Origin: a virus
Reading direction: 5' to 3' (one strand)
Virus record (IMG/VR): IMGVR_UViG_3300004369_000160
Location: 1 to 22,807 of that record
Length of the DNA: 22,807 bases
Shown here: positions 22,670-22,807 of the stretch, in pieces
Position numbering within the stretch: position 1 is the stretch's first letter
Layout: the number at the start of each line of letters is the position of its first letter
Program-made: the position numbers and the translations under genes
The notes under the pieces: generated by a model
Database searches by the model: none
What the model was told of the DNA's origin: nothing
Seen by the model: the letters and a program-made list of their open reading frames with translations, nothing else

Positions 22670-22807
22670 CTATGCTGCGATATCAGTGGCAGTTATGTCA
22701 TCAGCTATCTTCCAAGCATTACGCCACTCTCTAGTGCTTGGTAGCTGTTCTTTGCGGCAGATAACCATCTTTGGTTTGTTGCCAGAATCCCAGTTCTGCC
22801 ACACGTG
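22670..22807 (-). CDS. Partial gene, C-terminal 45 residues, tail-region protein
   Basis: Only the 3' end is in the window; the frame is open to the right edge. The visible piece contains WQNWDSGNKPKMVICRKEQL and LPSTREWRNAWKIADD, then ends in DIAA. The LPS-x-R-x-W-R-x-AW pattern parallels the 122-aa gene downstream (VPSDRHFRGAW), so this may be a paralog or a related chaperone-like protein. The stop TAG overlaps the TAGGAG that forms the next gene's ribosome site. Too short for a functional call. Confidence 0.7.
   Translation of the reverse strand, partial: HVWQNWDSGNKPKMVICRKEQLPSTREWRNAWKIADDITATDIAA

Overview
This window reads as one contiguous piece of a tailed-phage genome (podovirus-like), probably from a marine phage of an alphaproteobacterial host. 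The phage call rests on a T7-style replication set, densely packed genes with 1- or 4-base overlaps, a class II (B12-dependent) ribonucleotide reductase, a MazG-type enzyme, and a virion/tail-fibre block. The family A DNA polymerase carries a DnaJ-like four-cysteine insertion between its exonuclease and polymerase halves. From memory, this is the hallmark reported for SAR116 phage HMO-2011 and its relatives, so I infer an HMO-2011-type phage; I could not run a search. The host is not determinable from the window. No bacterial gene, tRNA, rRNA, CRISPR array or insertion sequence was seen.

Left arm, + strand, about 1-11032: a tyrosine integrase (5' end outside the window) overlaps the primase. 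Then follow a separate DnaB/gp4-type helicase, DNA polymerase, a candidate ssDNA-binding protein, a RecB/Cas4-like nuclease with a probable Fe-S cysteine set, a T7 endonuclease I-like resolvase, an acidic unknown protein, a DUF3310-like protein, an acidic 56-residue protein, class II RNR, a 38-residue membrane peptide, an unknown protein, a second PD-(D/E)XK-like protein and MazG. Together these supply recombination, priming, unwinding, synthesis, processing of replication intermediates and dNTP supply. Most genes are translationally coupled, so this looks like one long early/middle operon whose promoter lies outside the window.

Centre, about 11033-11097: the two arms converge on one hairpin terminator that can serve both strands.

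Right arm, - strand, 11096-22807, transcribed right to left. It opens with a truncated gene at the window edge. Next come small tail-assembly-chaperone-like genes interleaved with short tail-fibre modules, then four tandem paralogous fibre-like genes whose junctions share a conserved sequence. After these are a holin-like or spanin-like membrane protein, a 711-residue protein with a long run of 11-residue repeats, two unknown proteins, and two large putative internal virion proteins (523 and 1199 aa). Capsid, portal, terminase and lysis enzymes are not in view and presumably lie beyond the edges.

The most noteworthy signals are the 19-fold 11-residue repeat of the 711-aa protein, the alternating tandem array of fibre paralogs with a junction that encodes both a -GDLA C-terminus and the next gene's Shine-Dalgarno, the integrase placed at the head of the replication operon with a substituted catalytic position, and small genes (38 and 56 codons) in apparent gaps.
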